This document shows, piece after piece, positions 46,790-56,053 of a stretch of 64,000 bases of DNA; the stretch's first letter is position 1; the number at the start of each line of letters is the position of its first letter. Position numbers and translations under genes: made by a program. Source of the stretch: Vibrio gangliei (GTDB lineage Bacteria; Pseudomonadota; Gammaproteobacteria; Enterobacterales; Vibrionaceae); assembly GCF_026001925.1 (NCBI RefSeq), contig NZ_AP021869.1, positions 1,178,001-1,242,000 of the forward strand, written 5' to 3'. The notes under the pieces were generated by a model, which was not told the DNA's origin, ran no database searches, and worked only from the letters and a program-made list of their open reading frames with translations.

Positions 46790-48619
46790 TTATTTATACA
46801 CACTATCTGGATAGGAAGTAGATATGGCGCTTGAAACGTTACCGTATAACGTTTGATACAATCCCTTCCGAGCTACTAACTCGCGATGTGTGCCTGCCTG
46901 AGTGACTTGCCCATCTTCTAATACATAAATGAAGTCAGCTTGTTGAACCGCAGATAAACGATGCGCGACAATCAATGTGGTTCGGCCGTTTAAAAATGTA
47001 TTCATGGCTTGATGAAGACGTGACTCGGTTGCGGTATCAAGTGCCGAAGTTGCTTCATCTAAAATGACAAGTTGGGGCTCCGCAAGCAACATTCGAGCAA
47101 TAGAAAGCCGTTGCCTTTGACCGCCCGACAAACGTACGCCTTGGCGTCCAATTTGTGTATCTAACCCATCTGATAATTGTGAAATTACATCATCAAGTTG
47201 CGCCACTTCCAAGACATGCCACAGTTTTTCATCAGGGTAGTCACTACCCAATGTAAGGTTTTGTCTTAGGCTGTCATTAAATAGGATAGGTTGTTGTAAT
47301 ACAACTGCTATTTGTTCACGAATTTGTTCAAAACCAATTTTTGTGGCATCCACGTCATTAAAAAGTATTTGCCCTTGCTGAGGTTGATAAACGCCAATTA
47401 ATAACTGAATTAATGTTGATTTACCGCTTCCACTTGCACCAACGAGAGCCACTTTTTTTCCAGCAGGAATAGTAAGGTTCAGTTGGTTGAGTACCTGTGC
47501 TTCCTTATTATAGGCAAAGCAAACCTCTTTGATTTTAATATCCATCGCTTTGCCGGCTTGAAATGGGTTTGTGGTGGAGGCTGGGCGCTGCTCTTCTTCC
47601 ATTTGCAATAACAAATTAATTCTCTGCAATGCAGCTTTTGCGCTGTACCAAGAAAACTGCACGCTGAGCAACTCTTGTACTGGGCCAAGCATAAACCAGA
47701 GATAGCCAAATACGGCAAAAATCTGACCGATAGTGAGATCACTAAACACCACCATCAGCATGGCAACGGCTCGAAATAGTTCAAACCCTAATAAAAATAG
47801 AAGAAATGATAATCGCCCGGCGGCCTCTGATTGCCAAGCGAATTTATCCGCATCTTGTCGAATATCGTTCGCTTGACGTTTTAGTTGTTCTAGATAGAGC
47901 TTTTCTTTGTTTGAGGCTCGTAATTGATAAATGCCATCCAGTACTTCAATCAATCGGTTCTGAAAGCGCTCGAAGGACTGATTTTCTTTTTGTTTTAAAT
48001 GTTTGACCTTACTGCCAAGTTTGCGTGAAAAATAGATAACGATTGGATTAACAAGCAAAATGAATAAACCTAGCCGCCAATCGAGCCATAACAGAATGAT
48101 CGCCGTTCCAAACACCGTGAGGAAACTGACAACAAATTTACTTAATGTGGTGCCTATAAAGGAATCAATGGTTTCCACATCCGTAATAAGATGAGAATTG
48201 ATGCCGCCACTACCTCGGGTTTCATACTGTTTAATACTGATAAGCCCAAGTTTATCAATCATTTTGGAACGTATTTGATAAGTGATGGTTTTCGATACCA
48301 GGGTGAATTGTCGGCTTTGTAAAATGTTCAGCAATTGACTGGCGGTACGCATCAGCACAATCATCAAGAAAATAAATGAAATATACCCTGTAGCGTTTTG
48401 TAAAGACGTTGGTAATAGAGTGTTCATGACTTCAATACCGGAAGCAGGTTTGTCTAACAACACCTCATCAACCATGAGTGGCATGAGTAGAGGAATGGGC
48501 ACACTGATCACGGTTGCGAAAATTGCTACCACATTGGCAAAGATTAATTTACCCTTGTGATTCTTGATCTGAGTCAATAACCACTGTTTATTGATCACGT
48601 GCCGATTGTCATAATGCAT
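46790..48619 (-). CDS. ABC exporter, fused membrane and ATPase domains
   Basis: A 609-residue half-transporter of the MsbA/MdlB/lipid-multidrug class: six membrane helices (residues about 25-330), then an ATPase with Walker A GASGSGKST, Q-loop VLQQPILF, signature LSGGQRQR, Walker B VILDEATSALD and H-loop AHRLS. It would act as a homodimer. The substrate is unknown. Its direct linkage with letA and letB suggests a lipid or envelope substrate, but this is inference from position. Confidence 0.9.
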   Translation of the reverse strand: MHYDNRHVINKQWLLTQIKNHKGKLIFANVVAIFATVISVPIPLLMPLMVDEVLLDKPASGIEVMNTLLPTSLQNATGYISFIFLMIVLMRTASQLLNILQSRQFTLVSKTITYQIRSKMIDKLGLISIKQYETRGSGGINSHLITDVETIDSFIGTTLSKFVVSFLTVFGTAIILLWLDWRLGLFILLVNPIVIYFSRKLGSKVKHLKQKENQSFERFQNRLIEVLDGIYQLRASNKEKLYLEQLKRQANDIRQDADKFAWQSEAAGRLSFLLFLLGFELFRAVAMLMVVFSDLTIGQIFAVFGYLWFMLGPVQELLSVQFSWYSAKAALQRINLLLQMEEEQRPASTTNPFQAGKAMDIKIKEVCFAYNKEAQVLNQLNLTIPAGKKVALVGASGSGKSTLIQLLIGVYQPQQGQILFNDVDATKIGFEQIREQIAVVLQQPILFNDSLRQNLTLGSDYPDEKLWHVLEVAQLDDVISQLSDGLDTQIGRQGVRLSGGQRQRLSIARMLLAEPQLVILDEATSALDTATESRLHQAMNTFLNGRTTLIVAHRLSAVQQADFIYVLEDGQVTQAGTHRELVARKGLYQTLYGNVSSAISTSYPDSVYK

Positions 48620-48688
48620 ACTTGATAATGATTCCTTTTTAGGTTTAAGGCATTGTACGTAAAATTGTTTGAATATGGAAAATAAAGC

Positions 48689-49162
48689 ATGAGTTTAAAG
48701 ATGTACCAACGAATCACCGCTCAAGTAAAAGCATTAATTGAGTCTGAACCGGATCTTATTGCTAACTTATCTAATATTAGTGCGTTATTAAATATGGAGT
48801 TAGAAGAGATCAACTGGGTTGGTTTTTACTTGCTTAAAAATGACGAATTGGTATTGGGTCCATTTCAAGGTAATCCTGCTTGTGTGCGCATTGCCGTTGG
48901 CAAGGGTGTGTGTGGAATTGCCGTTGAGCAGAATGCCGTGCAACGTATCTACGATGTTCATCAATTTGAAGGACATATTGCCTGTGATGCGCAAAGTAAT
49001 TCGGAACTTGTGATTCCATTTACAGTCAACGGTAAAGTGGCTGGCGTTTTAGACATTGATAGTCCAAATGTGGGGCGTTTTTCTGAAATCGATGAGCAGG
49101 GTCTTGTTGCAATGATGAAAGAAGTGGAAGAGATTTTTCAATCACATCATGATGCAAAATGA
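48689..49162 (+). CDS. msrC: Free methionine-(R)-sulfoxide reductase (GAF)
   Basis: It reduces free L-methionine-(R)-sulfoxide. A 157-residue GAF-domain protein with the three cysteines of the family at 65, 75 and 99 (ACVR, GVCG, IACD), whose spacings of 10 and 24 equal those of E. coli MsrC (84, 94, 118). Start ATG 48689. It is divergent from the ABC exporter; proQ and prc follow on the same strand, as in E. coli. Confidence 0.93.
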   Translation: MSLKMYQRITAQVKALIESEPDLIANLSNISALLNMELEEINWVGFYLLKNDELVLGPFQGNPACVRIAVGKGVCGIAVEQNAVQRIYDVHQFEGHIACDAQSNSELVIPFTVNGKVAGVLDIDSPNVGRFSEIDEQGLVAMMKEVEEIFQSHHDAK

Positions 49163-49287
49163 TTTTTTAGACTTGGAAAACACAAATTAACGCCACTTAG
49201 GTATAATAACTGGTGTTAATTTGCATGTGTTGGTGGTTTTTCATTTCCATCTCACTATAATAGCCTGAATTATTTATATGAACACCC

Positions 49288-49306
49288 GTGCGGAATGAGA
49301 CCGCAC
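49288..49306 (+). promoter_or_regulatory. Hairpin in the proQ 5' leader
   Basis: GTGCGG-AATGAGA-CCGCAC forms a perfect six-pair stem five bases before the AGGA ribosome-binding site. TATAAT at 49256-49261 is a likely -10, placing the hairpin inside the transcript. Confidence 0.6.
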
Positions 49307-49321
49307 CAACCAGGAACCCTC

Positions 49322-49957
49322 ATGGAAAACACTGAAAAGTTAAAGAACAGCAAAGAAGTGATTGCCTATATTGCTGAACGTTTCCCACAATGCTTTACTT
49401 TAGAAGGCGAAGCAAAGCCTTTAAAAATTGGTATCTTTCAAGATCTTGCTGAACGTCTAAGCGATGACCCTAAAGTAAGTAAAACTCAATTACGCGCTGC
49501 GTTACGTCAATATACTTCTTCTTGGCGTTACCTTCACGGCGTGAAATTAGGTGCTACACGTGTTGACCTTGATGGTAATGCATGCGGTGAATTAGAAACA
49601 GAACATGTAGAACATGCTCAAACGACATTAGCGGAAAGTAAAGCTCGTGTACAAGCGCGTCGTAAAGAACAAGCTGAAAAGAACCGTGAAGAACGCGTTG
49701 CAAAAGCGAAGGCGAAAGCAACACCAAAAGCGCCACGTAAGCCAAAACCTGAATCGAAAAAAACAACTCAAAAAGTTGCGCCTGTTGAAACTCGTGAATT
49801 GACGTCAGATGAAGTCGTCATCGGCAAAAACATCAATGTAAACATGGGACAAGGCAATATGGCAGCAACGATTGTTGAGATCAATAAAGACGATGTGCGT
49901 GTCCGTCTTGCTAACGGCTTACAAATGGTCGTAAAAGCGGAGCACTTACGCGTATAG
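49322..49957 (+). CDS. proQ: RNA chaperone ProQ
   Basis: A FinO-family RNA chaperone binding sRNAs and mRNA 3' ends. There are 211 residues from ATG 49322. The FinO domain (about 8-115) contains [23 protein letters not shown] and [18 protein letters not shown]; a Lys/Ala/Arg-rich linker (115-155) leads to a C-terminal Tudor-like domain ([29 protein letters not shown]). prc begins 17 bases downstream, so both share a transcript. Confidence 0.96.
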   Translation: MENTEKLKNSKEVIAYIAERFPQCFTLEGEAKPLKIGIFQDLAERLSDDPKVSKTQLRAALRQYTSSWRYLHGVKLGATRVDLDGNACGELETEHVEHAQTTLAESKARVQARRKEQAEKNREERVAKAKAKATPKAPRKPKPESKKTTQKVAPVETRELTSDEVVIGKNINVNMGQGNMAATIVEINKDDVRVRLANGLQMVVKAEHLRV

Positions 49958-49974
49958 AAAGGATATTCCTACGC

Positions 49975-51981
49975 ATGAATTGCCGATTAAAAGTTTCACT
50001 ACTTGCTGCTAGCTTAACGCTAGCAGCAAACTCTGCATTTGCTGTTCAACCAACGATCAGCGAGTCTCAAATTCCAACGCTTTCTCCTGAAACTCAGCAT
50101 GCCATTGCCAGTCAGAGGGTAGCGAGCCGTTTTACTCGCTCTCACTATAAGCACTTCAATCTGGATGATGCATTTTCTAAAGGCATTTTCGATCGTTATC
50201 TCGAATCTCTTGATTACAACCGTAATATTTTTACTCAAGCTGATATCAATAGCTTCAAACCATTTGAAACTGAAATTGATGATCAACTGAAATCGGGTGA
50301 TACCACAGCCGCATTCGACATGTTCAATTTGTCGATGAAGCGTCGTTATGAGCGTTTTAGTTATGCATTGACGCTTCTCGATCATGAGATCAAATTTGAT
50401 ACTGATGAGAAAATGGAGCTTGATCGATCAAAAGCGGCTTGGCCGAAAGATACCGCAGAAGTGAATGAGCTTTGGCGCCAACGTGTAAAATACGATGCAT
50501 TGAATCTTAAATTAACAGGTAAAAAATGGCCTGAAATTAAAGAGTTACTAACGAAACGTTATAATAATGCAATTAAACGTATCACTCAGGCTCATAGTGA
50601 AGATGTCTTCCAAATCTATATGAATGCGTTTGCTCGTCAAATTGATCCACATACGAGTTATCTATCTCCACGTACCGCTGATGAGTTTCAATCTGAAATG
50701 AGCTTGTCGCTAGAAGGTATTGGGGCAGTACTGCAATCAGAAGATGATTATACGATTATTCGCTCTTTAGTCACTGGTGGTCCTGCCGCGACTTCGAAAG
50801 AATTGTCGGAAGGCGATAAGATCATTGCTGTTGGTCAAGATGGTAAGAAAATGGTCGACATCATCGGTATGCGTCTTGATGATGTGGTGCAATTAATTAA
50901 AGGTCCGAAAGGAACCAAAGTGCATTTGCAGATCTTGCCAGAAGGGAAGAATGCAAAAAGTCACGTTGTCACAATTACGCGAGACAAGATTCGTCTAGAA
51001 GACCGTGCCGTTAAATCAAAAGTGATTGAAAAGAATGGCAAAAAAATCGGAGTTCTGGAAGTCCCAAGTTTCTATGTCAGCTTAGCGAAAGACACCAATA
51101 AATTATTACAAGAGTTTAATAAAGGCGGCGTTGATGGCGTTGTCGTTGATTTGCGCAATAATGGTGGTGGTGCGTTGACTGAAGCGATTGAGCTTTCAGG
51201 TTTATTTATCACTCAAGGACCAGTGGTTCAAGTTCGTGATAGTTACGACCGAGTTAATGTTGATAGCGATACCGATGGCGTTGAGAATTATAGTGGTCCA
51301 TTGACAGTTTTGATCAACCGTTACAGCGCATCAGCGTCTGAAATTTTTGCCGCTGCTATGCAAGATTACGATCGCGCTATTATTCTTGGCGAGAATTCGT
51401 ATGGTAAAGGTACGGTTCAGCAGCACCGTTCATTGACACATATCTATGATACTTTTGACCAAGAGTTGGGTTATGTGCAATATACGATTCAAAAATTCTA
51501 TCGTATTAGCGGTGGTAGTACACAACGTAAAGGTGTTGCTCCTGACATTCCATTCCCGAGTGCGGTAGCGCCAGAGGACACCGGTGAAAGTGTGGAAGAC
51601 AATGCTTTACCATGGGATCAAATTCCTGCTGCCAATTATACACAGGTAGAATCAAAGTCTGACTTAAAAGCGGAAGTCGCGAAACTTGAGCAATTGCATC
51701 AACAACGCATTGCAAACGATCTTGAGTTTAAATTTATTAACCAAGACATTGCTAAGTACCAAGCAGAAAAAGACGATACGACGATTTCTCTGAACGAAAA
51801 ATATCGTGAAGCTGAAGTGGAAAAGGCGGATAAAGAGCGTTTAGAGCGTGTGAATCTTCGCCAGAAACAAGCGAATAAGCCAGCGTTTAAATCTTTGGAT
51901 GACATTCCTAAAGATTATGAGGCGCCTGATGCGTATTTAGATGAAGCGGTTGCTATCACAGCGGATTTATCTAATGCTTAA
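49975..51981 (+). CDS. prc: Carboxy-terminal processing protease (Tsp)
   Basis: A periplasmic tail-specific protease that degrades SsrA-tagged and envelope proteins and trims penicillin-binding protein 3. 668 residues (E. coli 682). Signal peptide ends in SAFA; a PDZ domain (MSLSLEGIGAVLQ...TGGPAATSKELSEGDKIIAVG) precedes the S41 core, with the catalytic Ser in INRYSASASEIFAAA and Lys in NSYGKGTVQ. C-terminal DUF3340 region follows. Own terminator. Confidence 0.97.
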   Translation: MNCRLKVSLLAASLTLAANSAFAVQPTISESQIPTLSPETQHAIASQRVASRFTRSHYKHFNLDDAFSKGIFDRYLESLDYNRNIFTQADINSFKPFETEIDDQLKSGDTTAAFDMFNLSMKRRYERFSYALTLLDHEIKFDTDEKMELDRSKAAWPKDTAEVNELWRQRVKYDALNLKLTGKKWPEIKELLTKRYNNAIKRITQAHSEDVFQIYMNAFARQIDPHTSYLSPRTADEFQSEMSLSLEGIGAVLQSEDDYTIIRSLVTGGPAATSKELSEGDKIIAVGQDGKKMVDIIGMRLDDVVQLIKGPKGTKVHLQILPEGKNAKSHVVTITRDKIRLEDRAVKSKVIEKNGKKIGVLEVPSFYVSLAKDTNKLLQEFNKGGVDGVVVDLRNNGGGALTEAIELSGLFITQGPVVQVRDSYDRVNVDSDTDGVENYSGPLTVLINRYSASASEIFAAAMQDYDRAIILGENSYGKGTVQQHRSLTHIYDTFDQELGYVQYTIQKFYRISGGSTQRKGVAPDIPFPSAVAPEDTGESVEDNALPWDQIPAANYTQVESKSDLKAEVAKLEQLHQQRIANDLEFKFINQDIAKYQAEKDDTTISLNEKYREAEVEKADKERLERVNLRQKQANKPAFKSLDDIPKDYEAPDAYLDEAVAITADLSNA

Positions 51982-52013
51982 GCCATTTTCATACAAGCGA
52001 TGAAGATAATATG

Positions 52014-52043
52014 AAAACGAGACTATTTTAGTCTCGTTTTTTG
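52014..52043 (+). terminator. Terminator of proQ-prc
   Basis: AAAACGAGACT/AGTCTCGTTTT stem, six T residues. Confidence 0.92.
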
Positions 52044-52200
52044 TTTTTCTATTTAGGAATTTTATCCACTATTTTCCATTCATATCATATTGATAGATTT
52101 AATAAAAAGTGATTATTTTTGCGGCTAAGAGATCTGCCATCTAAGATTAAATGAGACCTTATGTAGTGGGTATCATTCAAATCAGCTTAGAGGGCAAACA

Positions 52201-52872
52201 ATGAAAAGTGTCATTATGCTATTAAGTTGTTTAACTCTTGGGGCTGCCAACATCGATCCTCCAATCAAGCATGATATGTTTTTATTTGAAACCCCATTTT
52301 TGATTGGTAAATGGCACATCATCAACCCAAACTTAGAAACCCGAAATAGTGATGAGTTTCTTTCTATAACTTTGTTATTGGAATCCAATTACCGTTTTAG
52401 AATTTGGGTAAGAAATAAAGATCATACCGTAAAAACGTGGTCTGGTGACTATTCTGCGGATGAACATAATCTGGTTATTGGATTATCTTCCTCGTCTCCT
52501 CAAACCTTTGAATACAATGTAAACCCAAGCCAGCTCATACTGAATGGCGTCACCATGACGAAAATTCTTCCTAGATATCTGTCTGGTTATTGGCGTAGTA
52601 GCGTGGTGAAAGGTGATGATGTTTCTGCCAGTAAAATTTCTGAAATTGATTTGGTTCTTTACCCTAATTTTTATTTTTCTATTCAATCCTTTACCTATAC
52701 GGGCATGAAAAAATATCGTGACGGCGTGTACTACATTGAAGATAACAATATCTATTTTATTTTCGATGATGGTGAGCAGGAATCGCAGTTTGCTCTTAAG
52801 CGCGATCAACTTTTCTTAACCAATGAAGATTCAGATACCTACATTGCCTTTCACCGTGGTGGGTTAGACTGA
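52201..52872 (+). CDS. Exported protein with two similar beta-rich halves, unrecognised
   Basis: A 223-residue protein with a short hydrophobic N-terminus (MKSVIMLLSCLTLGAANI), which could be a signal peptide or a lipoprotein signal (LLSC). Two halves look related: LIGKWHI...SITLLLESNYRFRIWV...WSGDYSAD...NLVIGL and LSGYWRS...EIDLVLYPNFYFSIQS...RDGVYYIED...NIYFIFDDG, each with a GxW entry and alternating strands, recalling small lipocalin-like barrels in tandem. No family recognised and no enzymatic motif. AGAGGGCAAAC precedes ATG 52201. Confidence 0.65.
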   Translation: MKSVIMLLSCLTLGAANIDPPIKHDMFLFETPFLIGKWHIINPNLETRNSDEFLSITLLLESNYRFRIWVRNKDHTVKTWSGDYSADEHNLVIGLSSSSPQTFEYNVNPSQLILNGVTMTKILPRYLSGYWRSSVVKGDDVSASKISEIDLVLYPNFYFSIQSFTYTGMKKYRDGVYYIEDNNIYFIFDDGEQESQFALKRDQLFLTNEDSDTYIAFHRGGLD

Positions 52873-53008
52873 TTTTTGAATATAAAACATTCAAATTCAT
52901 TATTTTTACTACAATCACTAGCTTTAGTCACATGTCTCAATGGGCAAGGTTAATATTATATGTCAGAATGGTTTGGATTTTTTTCGAATATGAAAAGGAA
53001 GTATTTAT

Positions 53009-55615
53009 ATGACAAACCAGCCGCAAGCTAAGTATCGCAAAGACTATACCGCACCAGAATTTACTATTACCGATATTGATTTAACTTTTGATCTTTATGA
53101 TGAAGAAACAAAAGTGACCGCTGTGTCCAAAGTCTTAAAGCAAGGAAATTCAACGACGCTGACTCTGGAAGGCGAGCACATGGCGCTGGCTGGTTTGCAG
53201 ATTAATGGTGAAGATTGGTCTGACTATGAAGTCACCTCAACTCAACTTCATATTCACCAATTACCTAATGAGTTTGAATTGACGGTGGTGACAGACATTA
53301 ATCCGTCTGCCAACACGGCATTAGAAGGGCTGTATAAATCGGGTGGTGCTTTTTGTACCCAATGTGAAGCCGAAGGTTTTCGCCGAATTACGTATTTTCT
53401 TGATAGACCGGATGTTTTAGCCAAATACACCACCACGGTTATCGCTGATAAAGCGGCCAATCCATTTTTACTCAGTAATGGTAACCGTATCGATGAAGGT
53501 GAGCTCGAAAATGGCCGTCACTGGGTGAAATGGTCTGATCCGCATCCAAAACCATCTTATTTGTTTGCCCTTGTCGCCGGTCAGTTTGATGTATTACGCG
53601 ATAAGTTCGTGACGAAATCAGGGCGTAATGTCGAGCTTGAGATCTATGTGGATCAAGGCAATTTAGACCGTGCACCGCATGCGATGACGTCTCTTATCAA
53701 TGCGATGAAGTGGGATGAAGAGCGCTTTGGTTTAGAGTATGACCTTGATATTTATATGATTGTTGCCGTTGATTTCTTCAATATGGGGGCAATGGAAAAC
53801 AAAGGCCTAAACATCTTTAACTCTAAATACGTTTTGGCAAACGATCAGACAGCAACCGATACGGATTATCTAGGTATTGAAGCTGTGATTGGGCATGAAT
53901 ATTTCCATAACTGGACGGGTAACCGAATTACTTGTCGTGATTGGTTCCAACTCAGCTTGAAAGAAGGGTTGACCGTATTCCGAGATCAAGAATTTTCATC
54001 CGATCTTGGCTCACGCGCTGTGAATCGCATTAACAATGTCCGCATTATTCGCGGCCCTCAATTCGCGGAAGATGCGAGCCCGATGTCTCATCCAATTCGT
54101 CCTGATAAAGTCATAGAAATGAATAACTTCTATACTTTGACTGTATACGAAAAAGGCAGTGAAGTGATCCGAATGATCCACACCTTATTGGGTGAAGAGG
54201 GTTTCCAAAAAGGCATGAAGCTATATGTTGAGCGTCATGATGGCACGGCGGCAACTTGCGATGATTTTGTTGCGGCGATGGAAGATGCTTCTGGTGTCGA
54301 TTTAACACAGTTCCGCTTGTGGTATAGCCAGTCGGGTACGCCAGTAGTGACGGCAAATACTGCATATGATGCAGCAGCTAAGACCTTTACTTTAACTTTG
54401 AGTCAGAAAACTGAGCCGACATTGGATCAGCCAAATAAACAAGTATTGCACATTCCGATGAATGTAGAACTTTACTCACCTGATGGTGAAGTGATTCCAA
54501 TGATCATTGAAGGCAAAGCGGTTGGTAATGTTTTAGATTTCACTCAAGACACTCAGCAATTTGTGTTTGAAAATGTAGAGCAAGAACCGATCCTTTCTTT
54601 ATTACGTGAATTCTCTGCGCCAGTGAAACTTGGCTATCACAGCAAAGATGAAGATTTGGTTTTCTTGATGAATCAAGCGCAAAATGAATTCGCTCGTTGG
54701 GATGCAGGACAAACATTGCTGGCAAAATACTTACGTCAAAATATTGCAGCATGCCAAGCTAATGACGAAATGGCATTGCCTCAGTCTGTTCTTGACGCAT
54801 TTAAAGGTATTTTATTAAGCGAATCACTTGAGCCCGCTTTCATTGCCGAAATGCTAACCTTACCAAGCCAAAATGAAGTGGCGGGTTGGTTTAAACCTGT
54901 TGACGTTGATGCCATCGCCAAAGCGTTAGGTTTCATCAAACGTACGATTGCGGCAGAGTTAGTGGATGAGTTGACCGCAATGTATCACAGCTTAAAACAA
55001 GATAAATATTCCATTGAACATGCGGCTATTGGTCAACGTGCGCTTCGAAATGTGTGTTTATCTTATCTGGCGGTAACTGATGAGGGTGAGTCACTGGTGT
55101 CTGCGCAATATGAGTCAGCGAATAATATGACAGATACCATGGCTGCGATGAGCGCGGCAAACCAAGCACAACTAGGCTGTCGTGAATCTCTGATGAAAGA
55201 TTTCAGTGATAAGTGGAGCCATGATGGTTTGGTGATGGACAAATGGTTTATGTTGCAAGGCACCAATCCTGCAGATAATGCATTGGATGTGATTAAGCAA
55301 ACCATGTCGCACCCAACATTTAGCCTTAAAAACCCGAACCGCACTCGCAGTTTAATTGGGGCATTCTTTGCGCAAAACCCTGTGAATTTCCATGCGATTG
55401 ATGGTTCAGGTTATCAGTTTGCCAGTGAAATATTGGTGACTTTAAACGAAAGCAATCCGCAAGTGGCATCGCGATTAATTGACCCGCTATTAAAATATCG
55501 TCAATACGATGATACTCGTCAAAATTTGATTCGAGTGGAATTAGAAAAACTGGCGGGGTTAGATAACTTAGCTAAAGACTTATATGAAAAGATTAATAAG
55601 GCGTTAGAAGCTTAA
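53009..55615 (+). CDS. pepN: Aminopeptidase N
   Basis: A broad-specificity M1 metallo-aminopeptidase, the major cytoplasmic aminopeptidase. 868 residues (E. coli 870). The substrate-binding GAMEN is in NMGAMENKGLNIF, the zinc motif HEYFH-x18-E spans GHEYFHNWTGNR through LKEGLTV, and a conserved Tyr follows in YTLTVYEKGSEVI. N-terminal beta, catalytic, beta-sandwich and helical C-terminal domains are all present. AAAAGGAAG precedes ATG 53009. Confidence 0.97.
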   Translation: MTNQPQAKYRKDYTAPEFTITDIDLTFDLYDEETKVTAVSKVLKQGNSTTLTLEGEHMALAGLQINGEDWSDYEVTSTQLHIHQLPNEFELTVVTDINPSANTALEGLYKSGGAFCTQCEAEGFRRITYFLDRPDVLAKYTTTVIADKAANPFLLSNGNRIDEGELENGRHWVKWSDPHPKPSYLFALVAGQFDVLRDKFVTKSGRNVELEIYVDQGNLDRAPHAMTSLINAMKWDEERFGLEYDLDIYMIVAVDFFNMGAMENKGLNIFNSKYVLANDQTATDTDYLGIEAVIGHEYFHNWTGNRITCRDWFQLSLKEGLTVFRDQEFSSDLGSRAVNRINNVRIIRGPQFAEDASPMSHPIRPDKVIEMNNFYTLTVYEKGSEVIRMIHTLLGEEGFQKGMKLYVERHDGTAATCDDFVAAMEDASGVDLTQFRLWYSQSGTPVVTANTAYDAAAKTFTLTLSQKTEPTLDQPNKQVLHIPMNVELYSPDGEVIPMIIEGKAVGNVLDFTQDTQQFVFENVEQEPILSLLREFSAPVKLGYHSKDEDLVFLMNQAQNEFARWDAGQTLLAKYLRQNIAACQANDEMALPQSVLDAFKGILLSESLEPAFIAEMLTLPSQNEVAGWFKPVDVDAIAKALGFIKRTIAAELVDELTAMYHSLKQDKYSIEHAAIGQRALRNVCLSYLAVTDEGESLVSAQYESANNMTDTMAAMSAANQAQLGCRESLMKDFSDKWSHDGLVMDKWFMLQGTNPADNALDVIKQTMSHPTFSLKNPNRTRSLIGAFFAQNPVNFHAIDGSGYQFASEILVTLNESNPQVASRLIDPLLKYRQYDDTRQNLIRVELEKLAGLDNLAKDLYEKINKALEA

Positions 55616-55688
55616 AAGCTTTTATACCTTTAGAAGCTTTCATATCTTTGGAAGCTTCCATATCTTTAAAATCGTTCATATTTTCTAC
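55614..55688 (+). repeat. Degenerate 18-base tandem repeat after pepN
   Basis: Four imperfect units of period 18 run from the pepN stop: AAAGCTTTTATACCTTTA, GAAGCTTTCATATCTTTG, GAAGCTTCCATATCTTTA, AAATCGTTCATATTTTCT. AAGCTT palindromes recur. Confidence 0.6.
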
Positions 55689-55695
55689 TTTTTAG

Positions 55696-55722
55696 AGCAG
55701 TCCATTTGGGCTGTTTTTTTTT
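55696..55722 (+). terminator. Terminator of pepN
   Basis: CAGTCC/GGGCTG stem (one G-U) with loop ATTT and nine T residues. Confidence 0.78.
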
Positions 55723-56053
55723 GTTTATCCACAACTAAGGGTAGTTCAAAACTCCGCCTTGGTTATATCGTGTAGCTATTTGATTTGTATTAATGTCTAT
55801 GTCTAGATTTTTTATTGTGTACCTGAGTCACATATTCGACTTTTACTCTGTTTGTTGCTTGGAAAAGATTTAACTTTCTAACAATACTACTCTTACAATA
55901 CCGCTGTGCATTCTCAGCAATTTTGCAACGATTCATCTTTTGTATCTATAGATGAGATTTAGGTAACAAAAGAGTGAGGTTGAACTTAACGATTGAGAAT
56001 AGTCATAACGTGAATACACATAATAAAAAAACATCCATTTGTGGAGTATCGAT
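55723..56053. other. Upstream region of gdhB
   Basis: About 330 bases of AT-rich sequence. No gene, no clear operator. A promoter for gdhB is expected here but no pair of hexamers stands out. Confidence 0.4.
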
